From Bacterioplanoides sp. SCSIO 12839 (GTDB lineage: Bacteria; Pseudomonadota; Gammaproteobacteria; Pseudomonadales; Oceanobacteraceae), in contig NZ_CP073745.1 of assembly GCF_024397975.1 (NCBI RefSeq), positions 1,700,501 through 1,764,500 on the forward strand: a DNA stretch of 64,000 bases, written 5' to 3'. The notes under the pieces are model-generated. The model saw nothing but the letters and a program-made list of their open reading frames with translations, made no database searches and was not told where the DNA came from. The translations under genes were made by a program, and so were the position numbers. Shown here in pieces: positions 53,140-62,031 of the stretch (position 1 is its first letter; every line of letters starts with the position of its first letter).

Positions 53140-54236
53140 GAGTTTAGTTGGTCTTCTATTCGTTGTTCTTCTGCACCAAGAGTTACTCCTAGTGCTTTCC
53201 GTATGACATTGGCAGTCAATACAGTGTTATTTCGTGTCTTGCTTAGTTTTCCATGATTGTCCATAGCGCGGCCACGCCATAGCTTCATGTTGGAGCGGCT
53301 CCAGTCAACCTCTCTTAGGCCAGAGAGCTTGCTTTTCCAAGTATGGGGATACTGGCGAATAAGATCTGAACCTGCGGCTCCTAAAGAAGCTAACCCTATG
53401 CCGTGAGCATGGACACATTGCGCGCGTAATTCGGATGTCGAAATCGTGCGTTCCATGGCTGCTTGCCAATCGCGCATGTTACTACAAACTGCGTCCCAAT
53501 ACTCTGCAGCGACCTCCATTTCTTCTTTGGATATTTTGTCTTTTGCTGCCTTACCCAGCAATGTGCGAGACGCTTGTTTAATGCTGCTAAGTGTAAAAAG
53601 TTTGCTGCTGCGTTTTGATAGGCTATTGCTTTCAAGGTCAGTGAGTGTAGTGAAGCAAGGTACTGAGTCATATACATATCTAGCGAGAGCAGAGCCGCCA
53701 TCTCGTTGGTCATATAGGGTGCTGAGAGAATCTGATGGGCGAACGGCATGCTTATTTAGGTCGGCGAACATTTGCTGACTTCTTGATAGTCCGTCGTCGA
53801 CAAAAAAGAGTACTGGGATGTTATCGTGGCCAAGCTCGTGTGCTTCTTTTACGGCCTGCTCTATGGCAGCGCGTCGGTGCTGGCCATCATTCACAAGAAT
53901 CTGTGTCTCCATTGCTATCGACAGCATCCCAAGGTTGATAGCGGGACCTGTATCTGCCAATGGTTCAAACGTAACATGGCCATCAATAGATGCTGTAATG
54001 GCTGATAGAGTGTAAGAACTAGGATTTTCAATAAGGTATTGAGCTATGTCTGGTACACGACTCTCATTTAGTCTGCGCTGTGCTCGAAGTTCAGGTGGAA
54101 CGACATCTTCATCAAAGACAAAAAGCTTTGGAATCAAGCGCATTGGGCACATTGCTATATAGCATGGCCGACCGGCTTGCATGCCTCTGACTGCCGGAAA
54201 CTTATGGCTATATTCGTGCTGCATTGAGACTTCCAT
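53136..54236 (-). CDS. dndB: DNA sulfur modification regulator DndB
   Basis: DndB is a ParB-like DGQHR-domain protein that binds the dnd promoter and represses it in studied systems. The 366-residue protein shows VNDGQHRRAAIEQA with DGQHR at 117-121, and the family's N-terminal segment RLIPKLFVFDED. The ATG at 54236 is used here, but Met5 at 54224 (preceded by GGAAG) is equally possible. It is the first gene of the minus-strand operon, with its promoter in the 203-base gap shared with the divergent envelope-protein gene. Confidence 0.93.
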   Translation of the reverse strand: MEVSMQHEYSHKFPAVRGMQAGRPCYIAMCPMRLIPKLFVFDEDVVPPELRAQRRLNESRVPDIAQYLIENPSSYTLSAITASIDGHVTFEPLADTGPAINLGMLSIAMETQILVNDGQHRRAAIEQAVKEAHELGHDNIPVLFFVDDGLSRSQQMFADLNKHAVRPSDSLSTLYDQRDGGSALARYVYDSVPCFTTLTDLESNSLSKRSSKLFTLSSIKQASRTLLGKAAKDKISKEEMEVAAEYWDAVCSNMRDWQAAMERTISTSELRAQCVHAHGIGLASLGAAGSDLIRQYPHTWKSKLSGLREVDWSRSNMKLWRGRAMDNHGKLSKTRNNTVLTANVIRKALGVTLGAEEQRIEDQLNS

Positions 54237-54439
54237 GTTAGTGTACGGTTGTATGTGGTTAGTTTAGAACGCGCGCAATTCTGCACGTAAAAAATTACGA
54301 ACACAATGGTGCAATGCGATTTTAACAATCATTGAGGTCTACAGTTCTTACTTTTTAGGATTGGTTGGATGCATTTACATGTACTTGAAGCGCAGTGTTG
54401 TTGTGCTTATCGTTAAATGGTTTAAAAGAAGGGTCTTGC

Positions 54440-55447
54440 ATGAAATATGGCGCTGTCATTGGCTTGTTGCTACTCAATGCAGATTTGGGGTGGGCGCAGA
54501 CTCAGGATGAGCTAATCGAGCAAAGCTCAACATCAAGCGCCTATGCGAATGTTGATGCTCAATACCTTTACTCCAGTTGGCAGCCCAGCAAAATTGTCAA
54601 CGCGACGACCGAAACTACGGGCAGAAACCTGATTAAATTCAGCCTGGACCCATCACCCAGCATCCCATATGTCAAACGCCTGGAGTATTGGTGGACTCCA
54701 GGAGATTCTGCGGACCAAAAAGAGATAATCGAGCGCGAAGCAGAAGGGGAGTCAGCTTTTGAACGTTACATTGGCACCCTGCAATACGTATTTCTGGGCG
54801 ACAATAGCGTCTATTACAACTTTGAAAGCACTGCGTTTATCGGAAACGCTGAAATCAATCAGCTGGCTGAATACATCGATGAAGATAACCAAGTCAGTGT
54901 GTTACGCCCGGGTGATGAGATCAGCTTTCTAACGGTGATTCGTGAACATGAGGTCGGTATTGATCTGTCGGGTCTGGATGTTCAGCTGTCCCAGCTGTTT
55001 GATAGCTGGGGAATGTTCTACCAGTACAGCGATTATCAGCGCCCTTATAGCCTGACCTTTGATCGCCGATTTGCCGATGATCGAATCTTTGAATCCACCA
55101 TTATTTCCCATGGCCTGGGCATTCGGTTTGATGGGGTGGCGGCTTTGTCTCCCGGTCTGTTCTTCAGTTATGGCTTTGATGCTGTATCTGGGCGGGGGAA
55201 CATTGAGTTCAGCAATGCTGATCTTGAAGATTTTATCGATGATGACAAAAAACTGTACTCTGACAAATACAGTTATCATTTCGGCCTGTTGTGGCAAATA
55301 TTTGATCGACTAGACCTTGATATAGGTTTCCGCCATGAAGTGCTGGAGATCGACTCAAGGTTAGAAAATGATGATGTGGAAAATGGCATCAATCACCTTG
55401 AAGAGAATATGCGCTTTATCAACTTCGGGTTGGCTTTTCGGTTGTGA
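54440..55447 (+). CDS. Predicted exported outer-membrane-type protein
   Basis: The 335-residue protein starts MKYGAVIGLLLLNADLGWAQ with a cleavable signal peptide. The rest has alternating, aromatic-rich strands (for example FYQYSDYQRPYSLTFDRRF and GLLWQIFDRLDLDIGFRH) and ends MRFINFGLAFRL, typical of a beta-barrel. The ATG at 54440 is the start that gives a proper signal. It is the last full gene of the island and is divergent from dndB. It could be a phage-receptor-like or envelope component; no family is recognised. Confidence 0.65.
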   Translation: MKYGAVIGLLLLNADLGWAQTQDELIEQSSTSSAYANVDAQYLYSSWQPSKIVNATTETTGRNLIKFSLDPSPSIPYVKRLEYWWTPGDSADQKEIIEREAEGESAFERYIGTLQYVFLGDNSVYYNFESTAFIGNAEINQLAEYIDEDNQVSVLRPGDEISFLTVIREHEVGIDLSGLDVQLSQLFDSWGMFYQYSDYQRPYSLTFDRRFADDRIFESTIISHGLGIRFDGVAALSPGLFFSYGFDAVSGRGNIEFSNADLEDFIDDDKKLYSDKYSYHFGLLWQIFDRLDLDIGFRHEVLEIDSRLENDDVENGINHLEENMRFINFGLAFRL

Positions 55448-55618
55448 TAAACACAGTGCCCTTATGATTATTGACAGCAATTCATTGAGCTTTATACCGT
55501 TATCTACAATTTCTATTTCTAATCAAGAAAGTCACCAATTGATTGGTGGCTGGTTGTTAGTCAGAGGTGAGTTGCTGAAGTAGAAGGGCTCTAAGCTCGG
55601 GAAAATGACTTGTTGAGA

Positions 55619-55640
55619 GCGTAAAAAGAGCGTCATTTTT
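55619..55640. repeat. Right copy of the terminal motif GCGTAAAAAGWGCGTCATTT
   Basis: This segment matches 16894-16915 at 21 of 22 positions and is in the same orientation. It lies 53 bases inside the right attachment repeat, while the left copy lies 96 bases inside the left one. It is a candidate integrase arm-binding site. Confidence 0.7.
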
Positions 55641-55652
55641 TGACGGGATCTA

Positions 55653-55796
55653 CTATCTAATTGTTTTATAAGGATTTATCTTTTGAATAGTACCCATGCC
55701 GATCTGTGCCAACTGCGTGGCAAGGATTGGCAGTGTCAGCTTGCGCAGGGCGCGTAATTCCTGGCGGGTAAACTCTGGGTTATGGCTGGTGGTCAT
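55653..55796 (-). pseudogene. Stranded original 5' end of the MATE gene
   Basis: On the minus strand an ATG at 55796 opens MTTSHNPEFTRQELRALRKL and continues with the helix 1 start TLPILATQLAQIGMG. The frame then crosses into island sequence after base 55693, adds about a dozen unrelated residues and stops at 55653. In total it is 47 codons. It is the displaced native N-terminus of the exporter at 15458-16858 and marks the right junction. Confidence 0.9.
55693..55762. repeat. Right attachment repeat (attR)
   Basis: This 70-bp copy is identical to 16728-16797 except for G in place of A at one position (GGCAAGGATTGG). It lies inside the stranded MATE start, so it is the right-hand product of site-specific insertion. 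Confidence 0.9.
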
Positions 55797-55976
55797 GTTC
55801 TGGCTATACATCTGAGGGGTAAACTATTGGGGCGGGGGCATTGTGCCTTGAGAGGCACGTAGAAGGAATTGTTTTTTGTTATCGTCTTACAGGCGAGTCT
55901 ATGAAGGTTTTTTATTTTCTATCGAAGATCTGATTGAGCACCAAAAACCTAAAGATTCCGGTGCCCGATACAGTTA

Positions 55977-56453
55977 TTACTTCAACGCCGCCAGCATGGT
56001 TTCAGCATTGCTGACTTCAAACGCTTGCGGTGCTTCAACGTTTAATTCGGTCACAACGCCGTTGTCGATAATCATGGCGTAGCGTTGTGAGCGAACACCA
56101 CCAAACCCAGCGGTGTCCATCTCAAGCCCCAGTGCTTTGGTGAAGCTGGCATCGCCATCGGCCAGCATCATAATATCGCCTGCATCTTGTGCTTTGCCCC
56201 AGGCATTCATCACAAACGCGTCGTTTACAGAAACGCAGGCAATGATATCGGCACCGGCGGCTTTCAGGTCTGCGTTTAATGCAATGTAACCCGGTAAGTG
56301 TGCTTCTGAGCAGGTCGGGGTGAACGCACCGGGCACAGCAAACAGAACAACGCGCTTATTGGCGAACAACTCGCTGGTGTTATGCGCTTGCATGCCTTCG
56401 TTGTTGAATTCATTAAGAGTTGCGTCGGGTAAGGGTTGGCCTTGCTGGATCAT
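55977..56453 (-). CDS. Peroxiredoxin of the Prx5 type
   Basis: The 158-residue thiol peroxidase reduces hydrogen peroxide and alkyl hydroperoxides. The peroxidatic Cys48 lies in FAVPGAFTPTCSEAHLPGY, the Prx5 signature. The C-terminal half has FGGVRSQRYAMIIDNG, where Arg contributes to the active site. There is no fused glutaredoxin domain and no obvious resolving cysteine, so it may use glutathione or thioredoxin as a 1-Cys enzyme. Confidence 0.93.
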   Translation of the reverse strand: MIQQGQPLPDATLNEFNNEGMQAHNTSELFANKRVVLFAVPGAFTPTCSEAHLPGYIALNADLKAAGADIIACVSVNDAFVMNAWGKAQDAGDIMMLADGDASFTKALGLEMDTAGFGGVRSQRYAMIIDNGVVTELNVEAPQAFEVSNAETMLAALK

Positions 56454-56640
56454 GGGTATTTCCTGAAGTTATTTGTCTTGAATAAGCTTTGGATAAGTTT
56501 TGTACCGTATGGCAGCCAAAACATCAACTGGCTAAACGTTGTGCAGAATGCTTATGAGTTGAGGTGAGTGCCTATAAGTTGCAATCAGTGTCATTTAAAA
56601 TGGCGGCCAAAGGGAGTCAGCTTGACTCAATGTTGTAAGA

Positions 56641-57198
56641 GTGAACGGTTTGTTGTTAAAGATAGAAGACCTGATCCGCCTGTTTAACCGGCTGTTTCAG
56701 GAGAGTGAAAATACCATTTTGGTGGCGGGTGACGATGAACCCATCTATTTGCCCGCCGATGATCAGCATCCACATCACCGGGTGATCTTTGCCCACGGAT
56801 TTTACGAATCGGCGCTTCATGAAATCAGCCACTGGTGTATTGCCGGCAAAGAGCGCCGCCAGCTGGTGGACTTTGGCTATTGGTATGAGCCGGATGGCCG
56901 CAGTGCTGAGCGCCAGCGTGAGTTTGAGCAGGTTGAGGTAAAACCTCAGGCGGTGGAGTGGTTGTTATCAGAAGCGTGCGGCCGTAAGTTTCATGTCAGC
57001 ACCGATAATCTCGATGGTGACCCGGCAGAAGTGCAGGCTGGGTTACAGCGTTTCAGCGAGAATGTAGTGCAACAGGCGCAAACCTACCTGTCGCAAGGCC
57101 TGCCTCCCCGGGCGGAAGTGTTAAAACAGGCGTTATTAGATTATTATCAGCGTCATCATCAATTCAGCGCCGAGTTATTTGAGCTAGAGCGTCTGTAA
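56641..57198 (+). CDS. epmC: Elongation factor P hydroxylase EpmC
   Basis: EpmC hydroxylates the beta-lysylated lysine of elongation factor P. The 185-residue protein contains the family metal-binding pattern FYESALHEISHWCIAGKERR, then LVDFGYWYEPDGR and FEQVEVKPQAVEW. The start is a GTG at 56641. It lies 12 bases ahead of rhlB and is probably co-transcribed with it. The epmA and epmB partners are not in this window. Confidence 0.92.
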   Translation: MNGLLLKIEDLIRLFNRLFQESENTILVAGDDEPIYLPADDQHPHHRVIFAHGFYESALHEISHWCIAGKERRQLVDFGYWYEPDGRSAERQREFEQVEVKPQAVEWLLSEACGRKFHVSTDNLDGDPAEVQAGLQRFSENVVQQAQTYLSQGLPPRAEVLKQALLDYYQRHHQFSAELFELERL

Positions 57199-57210
57199 GC
57201 GGAGTTCGTT

Positions 57211-58605
57211 TTGTTAAAAAAATTATTCGGTGGGGCTGATAAAAAGCCAGCCGCACAGAAACAAGCTGGCAAGAAAAACCAGAATCCTCAGGCCAAAAGC
57301 CACAAAAAGAGCAATCAGCCCGCTCGCGACACGCACAAAGCGGAACATCTGGCTCATAAAGGGGCCGCAAAGAAAAAAGGCGCTGGCAATAAAAGCCGTC
57401 AGCGTAAGCCTCGCATCGAAGACACCCCATGGAATCCGGCTGACTTTAAAGTTGAGCCGATGGAAGGCAAGGTTCGCTTTCACGATCTGGACTTGCCCGA
57501 ATCCGTGATGCGCGGTGTGCATGAGCTGGGCTTTCAATACTGTTCTCCGATCCAGGCGCAAAGTCTGCCTGCTGCGTTGCGTGGCCGCGACACCATTGGT
57601 CAGGCACAAACCGGTACTGGTAAAACCGCCGCTTTCCTGCTGACCATTCTGAATCAGTTGCTGACCGACAAAATTGAAGAGCGTTATGCCAGCGAACCGC
57701 GGGCGTTAATTGTTGCGCCAACCCGCGAACTGGCGATGCAGATTGGTAAAGACGCCGAAGGCCTGGCGAAATACACCGGTCTTAACGTATGTACCGTTGT
57801 TGGTGGTATGAACTACGAAGAGCAGCGCGCTCAACTACGCAATGAAGTGGTTGATATTCTGGTGGCGACGCCAGGCCGCCTGATCGACTTTATGCGCAGC
57901 CAGGACGTTTTCCTGGATCAGATCGAAGTGCTGGTGCTGGATGAAGCCGACCGTATGCTGGACATGGGCTTTATCCCGGATGTACGCCGTATCGTGCGCG
58001 CCACGCCGCCAAAAGATGAACGTCAGACGTTGCTGTATTCTGCAACCTTTAACTACGACGTGCGTATCCTGATTGATCAGTGGATGTTCGACCCGTTGAC
58101 AGTCGTGATTGAGCCGGAACAGGTCACCACTGACCGGGTTACCCAAACCCTCTATCTGGTTGCCGAATCGGATAAATACGATCTGCTGGCGAAAATCCTT
58201 GAACGCGACAAGCCTGAACGTTGCATTATCTTCGCTAACCGCCGCGATTTAACCCGTAATTTGTGCGACAAGCTGAATAAAAATGGCCACGTTTCCGTGC
58301 TCTTGTCTGGTGAAGTGAACCAGCAAAAACGTATTCGCACACTGGAGCGTTTCCGCGACGGTCACGTTAATATTATGGTGGCGACCGATGTGGCGGGGCG
58401 TGGCATTCACGTTGATAACGTCAGTCATGTGATCAACTTTACCCTGCCAGAAGACCCGGAAGATTACGTTCACCGTATTGGCCGTACCGGGCGTGCGGGT
58501 GCTAAAGGCACCTCGATCAGTTTTGTCTCTGAAGACGATGCGTTTAACCTGCCACCATTGGAAAAATACCTGGGCACCAAGCTGGAATTAACTCAGCCTG
58601 ACTGA
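57211..58605 (+). CDS. rhlB: DEAD-box RNA helicase RhlB
   Basis: RhlB unwinds RNA, typically within the RNase E degradosome. The 464-residue protein has a long basic N-terminal extension (about 1-75, rich in Lys and Ala). The Q-motif follows at [13 protein letters not shown], then motif [14 protein letters not shown], motif [14 protein letters not shown], and motif [12 protein letters not shown]. The N-terminal basic extension is the Pseudomonas-type form. The start is TTG at 57211 with GGAG upstream; no nearby ATG gives MLKKLFG. A terminator hairpin follows. Confidence 0.9.
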   Translation: MLKKLFGGADKKPAAQKQAGKKNQNPQAKSHKKSNQPARDTHKAEHLAHKGAAKKKGAGNKSRQRKPRIEDTPWNPADFKVEPMEGKVRFHDLDLPESVMRGVHELGFQYCSPIQAQSLPAALRGRDTIGQAQTGTGKTAAFLLTILNQLLTDKIEERYASEPRALIVAPTRELAMQIGKDAEGLAKYTGLNVCTVVGGMNYEEQRAQLRNEVVDILVATPGRLIDFMRSQDVFLDQIEVLVLDEADRMLDMGFIPDVRRIVRATPPKDERQTLLYSATFNYDVRILIDQWMFDPLTVVIEPEQVTTDRVTQTLYLVAESDKYDLLAKILERDKPERCIIFANRRDLTRNLCDKLNKNGHVSVLLSGEVNQQKRIRTLERFRDGHVNIMVATDVAGRGIHVDNVSHVINFTLPEDPEDYVHRIGRTGRAGAKGTSISFVSEDDAFNLPPLEKYLGTKLELTQPD

Positions 58606-58617
58606 TGGCTCAGAAAA

Positions 58618-58649
58618 AGAAAGCCAGAGCAAATCAGCTCTGGCTTTCT
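58618..58649 (+). terminator. Terminator hairpin after rhlB
   Basis: Perfect 13-base arms AGAAAGCCAGAGC (58618-58630) and GCTCTGGCTTTCT (58637-58649) enclose a 6-base loop. They lie 12 bases after the rhlB stop and overlap the leader of the next gene. Confidence 0.85.
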
Positions 58650-58668
58650 GCTGCTAAAGGAATGCTCT

Positions 58669-59193
58669 GTGAAATTGTTGTTTATTTTTCTGGTTTTCTT
58701 GCTGCTTCTTCCCGCCCATGCGGTGGATTCTTCTTACAATACCCAAGAACCGCTACACGGGGCTGAAGTCCCTTTGCACAGCGCTCAGCCAACCTGGGTT
58801 AGCCCACAAGCCGCTGAAATATACCTGCATAAACATCGTTCACCCCTGATGCAGGGCAGCCATGATGATCATGTTGTTTCCTTGTACTTTTTTGGTGAAT
58901 ATCAGGATCGTACCCTAATTGGATTAGAGCGGGTAAAAGGCGCAGACTACGAACAATTTTTTTCGTTATTGGTTTTTGAAAAAAAAGAATTGCTGGGTTA
59001 TTACCAGTACGTCCCCAGTTTTCCTTCCGAAGTAAAAAATTCCGGTCTGGTTGTTTTTCCTAAGCGCTTCAGACCAGAATCCGCCAATCAGAACGAAATT
59101 TTTTCATTGGCAAATAATCAATTCCCCCCGCTGTGTTTTGCTAACAACAATGCCTGTATTGAATGGCAACTTCCGTTGTTAGATACGCACTGA
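58669..59193 (+). CDS. Small exported protein of unknown function
   Basis: The 174-residue protein starts with a signal peptide (MKLLFIFLVFLLLLPAHAVD) from a GTG at 58669 with AAAGGA upstream. The mature part has no motif I recognise; it carries two cysteines near the end (PPLCFANNNACIEW) that could form a disulphide. It is predicted to be periplasmic. Confidence 0.65.
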   Translation: MKLLFIFLVFLLLLPAHAVDSSYNTQEPLHGAEVPLHSAQPTWVSPQAAEIYLHKHRSPLMQGSHDDHVVSLYFFGEYQDRTLIGLERVKGADYEQFFSLLVFEKKELLGYYQYVPSFPSEVKNSGLVVFPKRFRPESANQNEIFSLANNQFPPLCFANNNACIEWQLPLLDTH

Positions 59194-59265
59194 CGTTAAG
59201 GAAACGTTAACGTAACGTCGGTTAATCTGCTCAATCAATTCTCAAGTCGATTGGAAATATCATCC

Positions 59266-60327
59266 ATGAACGAAGTTGCGCAACGCACATTAGGCTTTGA
59301 TGTGGCACGTGCTCTGGCCATTTTTGGCATGGTGATTGTGAATTTTAAAATCGCTATGAATGCTGGTACAGGCTCAGATGCCGGACTTATGTTTGCCAGC
59401 TTATTTGAAGGGCGGGCCTCAGCGTTATTTGTCATTCTTGCTGGCGTTGGCATTGCGCTGCTCACGCGTAAGGTACGAGCAAACCCTGATACTGGTTTGA
59501 TTCGCACAAAACGCCGTGAATTGCTGAAAAGAGGGCTGCTACTGATTGGTCTGGGTTTGGCTTATACGCCAATTTGGGAAGCTGATATTCTGCACTTTTA
59601 TGGCGTTTATTTTTTGCTGGCTGCATATGTTTTTATGGCCTCCAAACGTGTTTTGTTGTGGCTTTCTCTGGCGTTGGTAATGGCTTTTCCAGTGTTGATG
59701 TTGGTGTTCGATTACGATCAAAACTGGCACTGGCCAGCTCTCAGTTATCAGAATTTCTGGACACTCGATGGCATGATTCGCCACCTTTTCTTTAATGGGT
59801 TTCATCCATTTTTTCCCTGGGCAGGATTTTTAATCTTCGGTATCTGGCTTGGTCATCAGGAATTAAATAACAGCCAGGTACGAAAGAAACTTTTCCTGAG
59901 TGCACTGTTGGTATTTATTGTTGTTGAAAGTGTTTTTTACGGATTAAGGCTGGTGTCACCGTTGGAATTACAGCCATTGCTGAGTGTCAGCATTATTCCG
60001 CCATTGCCACAATATATGCTGTCTGCAGCCAGCACTGCAGTGATGATGCTGCTTGCTTGTTGCTTGGTTGCCGAGCGTTTTTCCCATTCTTTACTGATCT
60101 TATGGCTGGCTCAAACCGGTCAGTTAGCCTTAACGCTATATGCCGCTCATGTTTTGTTAGGAATGGGACTGTTAGAAGCCATCGGGCGACTGAATGATCA
60201 GACAATTGACTTCAGTCTGTTTAGTGCTGCTATTTTCTTTGTGTGCGGAATTATTTTCAGTGTTGCCTGGCTAAAGTATTTTCAACGAGGTCCGTTAGAG
60301 TGGCTGTTTCGTAAGTTATCGTCCTGA
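59266..60327 (+). CDS. Multi-spanning membrane protein, DUF418/DUF1624-like
   Basis: The 353-residue protein has about ten membrane segments. The N-terminal FDVARALAIFGMVIVNFK and the middle HPFFPWAGFLIFGIWLG resemble the DUF418/DUF1624 superfamily, which is related to heparan-alpha-glucosaminide acyltransferases and acyltransferase-3 proteins. I chose the ATG at 59266 with TTGGAA upstream. The function is unknown; a surface or cell-wall acyl modification is possible. Confidence 0.7.
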   Translation: MNEVAQRTLGFDVARALAIFGMVIVNFKIAMNAGTGSDAGLMFASLFEGRASALFVILAGVGIALLTRKVRANPDTGLIRTKRRELLKRGLLLIGLGLAYTPIWEADILHFYGVYFLLAAYVFMASKRVLLWLSLALVMAFPVLMLVFDYDQNWHWPALSYQNFWTLDGMIRHLFFNGFHPFFPWAGFLIFGIWLGHQELNNSQVRKKLFLSALLVFIVVESVFYGLRLVSPLELQPLLSVSIIPPLPQYMLSAASTAVMMLLACCLVAERFSHSLLILWLAQTGQLALTLYAAHVLLGMGLLEAIGRLNDQTIDFSLFSAAIFFVCGIIFSVAWLKYFQRGPLEWLFRKLSS

Positions 60328-60328
60328 A

Positions 60329-60361
60329 CAAAAAAGCCCCGCACTCATCAGAGGGCGGGGC
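60329..60361 (-). terminator. Rho-independent terminator for the minus-strand transporter
   Basis: GCCCCGC (60336-60342) and GCGGGGC (60355-60361) form a GC stem. On the minus strand it is followed by TTTTTT (A-run at 60330-60335). It lies between convergent genes and serves mainly the transporter. Confidence 0.85.
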
Positions 60362-60385
60362 CAAAACTGCGGAGGGAGCAGTTAA

Positions 60386-61771
60386 TCAGGCATCATCTTT
60401 CTGAGCAGAGAAAATGACCTCATCTTCCGGATCATGCTTGCCGAGCAGTTTCGGGCGCTCAATCAGGAAATACAACAGCAGACCAATGACGATTGCGTAT
60501 ACGGTTGATTTTGGATCTGGCATAGCCAGAGTCACAGCAACAATACCGGCCACACCACGCTCGGTTGGGTTATCCAGCTGCTCCATACCCACCATAATAC
60601 AAATGTAGGCGGTCAAAATCAGGGTCAGTGACAGGGCGATTGGCAGTACCGGTTTAAACATGGTCACCAGCGGTAAACACAGCAGAGCCATTAAACCAGC
60701 GATCCAGAAAGTCCCGGCACCTGAGTAGATGGAATCCATCGCTTTTTTGCCCATGGCGTAACGCTCGGCAACGGTAGCGTGTACTGCCGTAAACAGCGGG
60801 CCAGACAGGCCAGGCCATGGCGCCAGGAACGCGTGCAGAGCATTACGGATTGAGGTAACCACGTGAACACGGTCAACGTTGATTTCGATTTTTTCATCGT
60901 CACGTTCACGGTCAACACGTTCCAGCAGAGTACGGCCAACCAGAATGTCGCCGAAGGCAATAACGTAAGCAATCAAAGCGGTTGGAATCGCCAGCAGGAA
61001 CATTTCAGTTTCCGGGAAGCCAGTCGCAAAGATCAGGTAATCTGCCATCAGGCCAAAGTCAGGGTTGGTGATGCCCCACTCAATCTCTGGCAGCGGGTAT
61101 TCGCCCACAACCCAGCCGATAATCATGGCGATGATCATGCCCGGAACCATACCGAAGTTGGCAATTTTACGAGCAAAAGCATTCTGTTCCATCACGTTTT
61201 TAAACGACAGAGAGAACAGGATGTACGCAGCTACTACCGAACCCGCAATCAGTGAGATAGGGGTGGAATCAACACGGCCACCGGTTTTCAGTTCACCCAT
61301 CAGTGCCGCGATACCCGCACCAATAATGATGCCGGACTTCAGTGAGTTCGGAATCACGTTAACCAGCTTCGAGCCCCAGCCCGTCAAGCCCAGTACCAGG
61401 AAAATAATGGTGACTTCGATCTGCAGTGCGAACATGGCTTTAATGGCTTCTGGCCCAGGCTCGTACCCGCCCAGGAACAGCAGCACCACCGGAATCGCCG
61501 GAGTAATCCAACCAGGCACCATAGGTACACCCAAAAGTGCCGGCAGGATATAACCCAGGCCGGCAATAAAGGTAAATGCCAGTGCGGCTTCATAAGGCAT
61601 ACCGAGGTATTTCTGCAGCAGTGGAATCATAGCCAGACCCACAACAAACATAATGAATCCCTGGATCATCTCCGGGAATTCCCAACGGTAATGGATAAAC
61701 GGTAAACGGATTTTGAATGGGCCCGCAGGCCAATATGGGTGTTCCGTTCCGTGCTGACGTTCTAATGCCAT
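60386..61771 (-). CDS. Multi-spanning transporter, NCS2/SulP-fold-like
   Basis: The 461-residue protein has about 12-13 membrane segments and ends with a charged tail (RPKLLGKHDPEDEVIF). Its pattern (FPEMIQGFIMFVVGLAMIPL, VPNSLKSG-type NVIPNSLKSGIIIGAGIAAL, PWPGLSGPLFTAVHA) is most like the nucleobase/sulfate (NCS2-SulP) superfamily of ion-coupled symporters. The substrate cannot be told. I chose the ATG at 61771, preceded by GAGGT at good spacing. Confidence 0.65.
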   Translation of the reverse strand: MALERQHGTEHPYWPAGPFKIRLPFIHYRWEFPEMIQGFIMFVVGLAMIPLLQKYLGMPYEAALAFTFIAGLGYILPALLGVPMVPGWITPAIPVVLLFLGGYEPGPEAIKAMFALQIEVTIIFLVLGLTGWGSKLVNVIPNSLKSGIIIGAGIAALMGELKTGGRVDSTPISLIAGSVVAAYILFSLSFKNVMEQNAFARKIANFGMVPGMIIAMIIGWVVGEYPLPEIEWGITNPDFGLMADYLIFATGFPETEMFLLAIPTALIAYVIAFGDILVGRTLLERVDRERDDEKIEINVDRVHVVTSIRNALHAFLAPWPGLSGPLFTAVHATVAERYAMGKKAMDSIYSGAGTFWIAGLMALLCLPLVTMFKPVLPIALSLTLILTAYICIMVGMEQLDNPTERGVAGIVAVTLAMPDPKSTVYAIVIGLLLYFLIERPKLLGKHDPEDEVIFSAQKDDA

Positions 61772-62031
61772 AGGCAGTACCTCGTGTCTTGTTTGTTTTT
61801 TCGAGAGCCGCAAATGTACTGATTGCCTATTCAATATTCGACAAAACGGGCTTCAACCTTAGTTGTAATTTACAACTAAGGTATTAAGGGTTTCTGCGTA
61901 AAAATTACGTAGTTGTACGAATAATAATCGGATTCATATTAAGGAATATATTGGTATTATTCCTTGGTCGATGATATCTATATCAGCGTTTTATCATGGT
62001 GATTAATGACTACTTCAGAGGGTGTCGTGTG

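Larger units (their letters stand above)
16728..55762. mobile_element. Integrative defence island of about 39 kb inserted in the 5' end of the MATE gene
   Basis: The ends are defined by a 70-bp direct repeat of MATE coding sequence (16728-16797 and 55693-55762, one mismatch). A tyrosine recombinase lies just inside the left end and reads inward. The cargo includes umuDC, HTH regulators, a second recombinase, a Ycf46-AAA/helicase/radical-SAM operon and a Dnd-Dpt phosphorothioation system. No conjugation or phage structural genes are visible, so it would need help to transfer. Excision by recombination between the repeats would restore the MATE gene with its original start. Confidence 0.9.
55448..55976. 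other. Right end of the island and junction with the chromosome
   Basis: This 530-base stretch holds no full gene. It contains a small hairpin (CACCAAT/ATTGGTG, 55533-55548), the copy of the left-end motif at 55619, the stranded MATE start (55653-55796) with the attR repeat, and a hairpin GTGCCT/AGGCAC (55843-55858). The last part up to the peroxiredoxin stop holds nothing I can support. Confidence 0.6.

Noticed and set aside
55876-56082. A 68-codon ORF before the peroxiredoxin stop
   Set aside because: Its second half is antisense to the peroxiredoxin gene, and there is no supporting domain or ribosome site.
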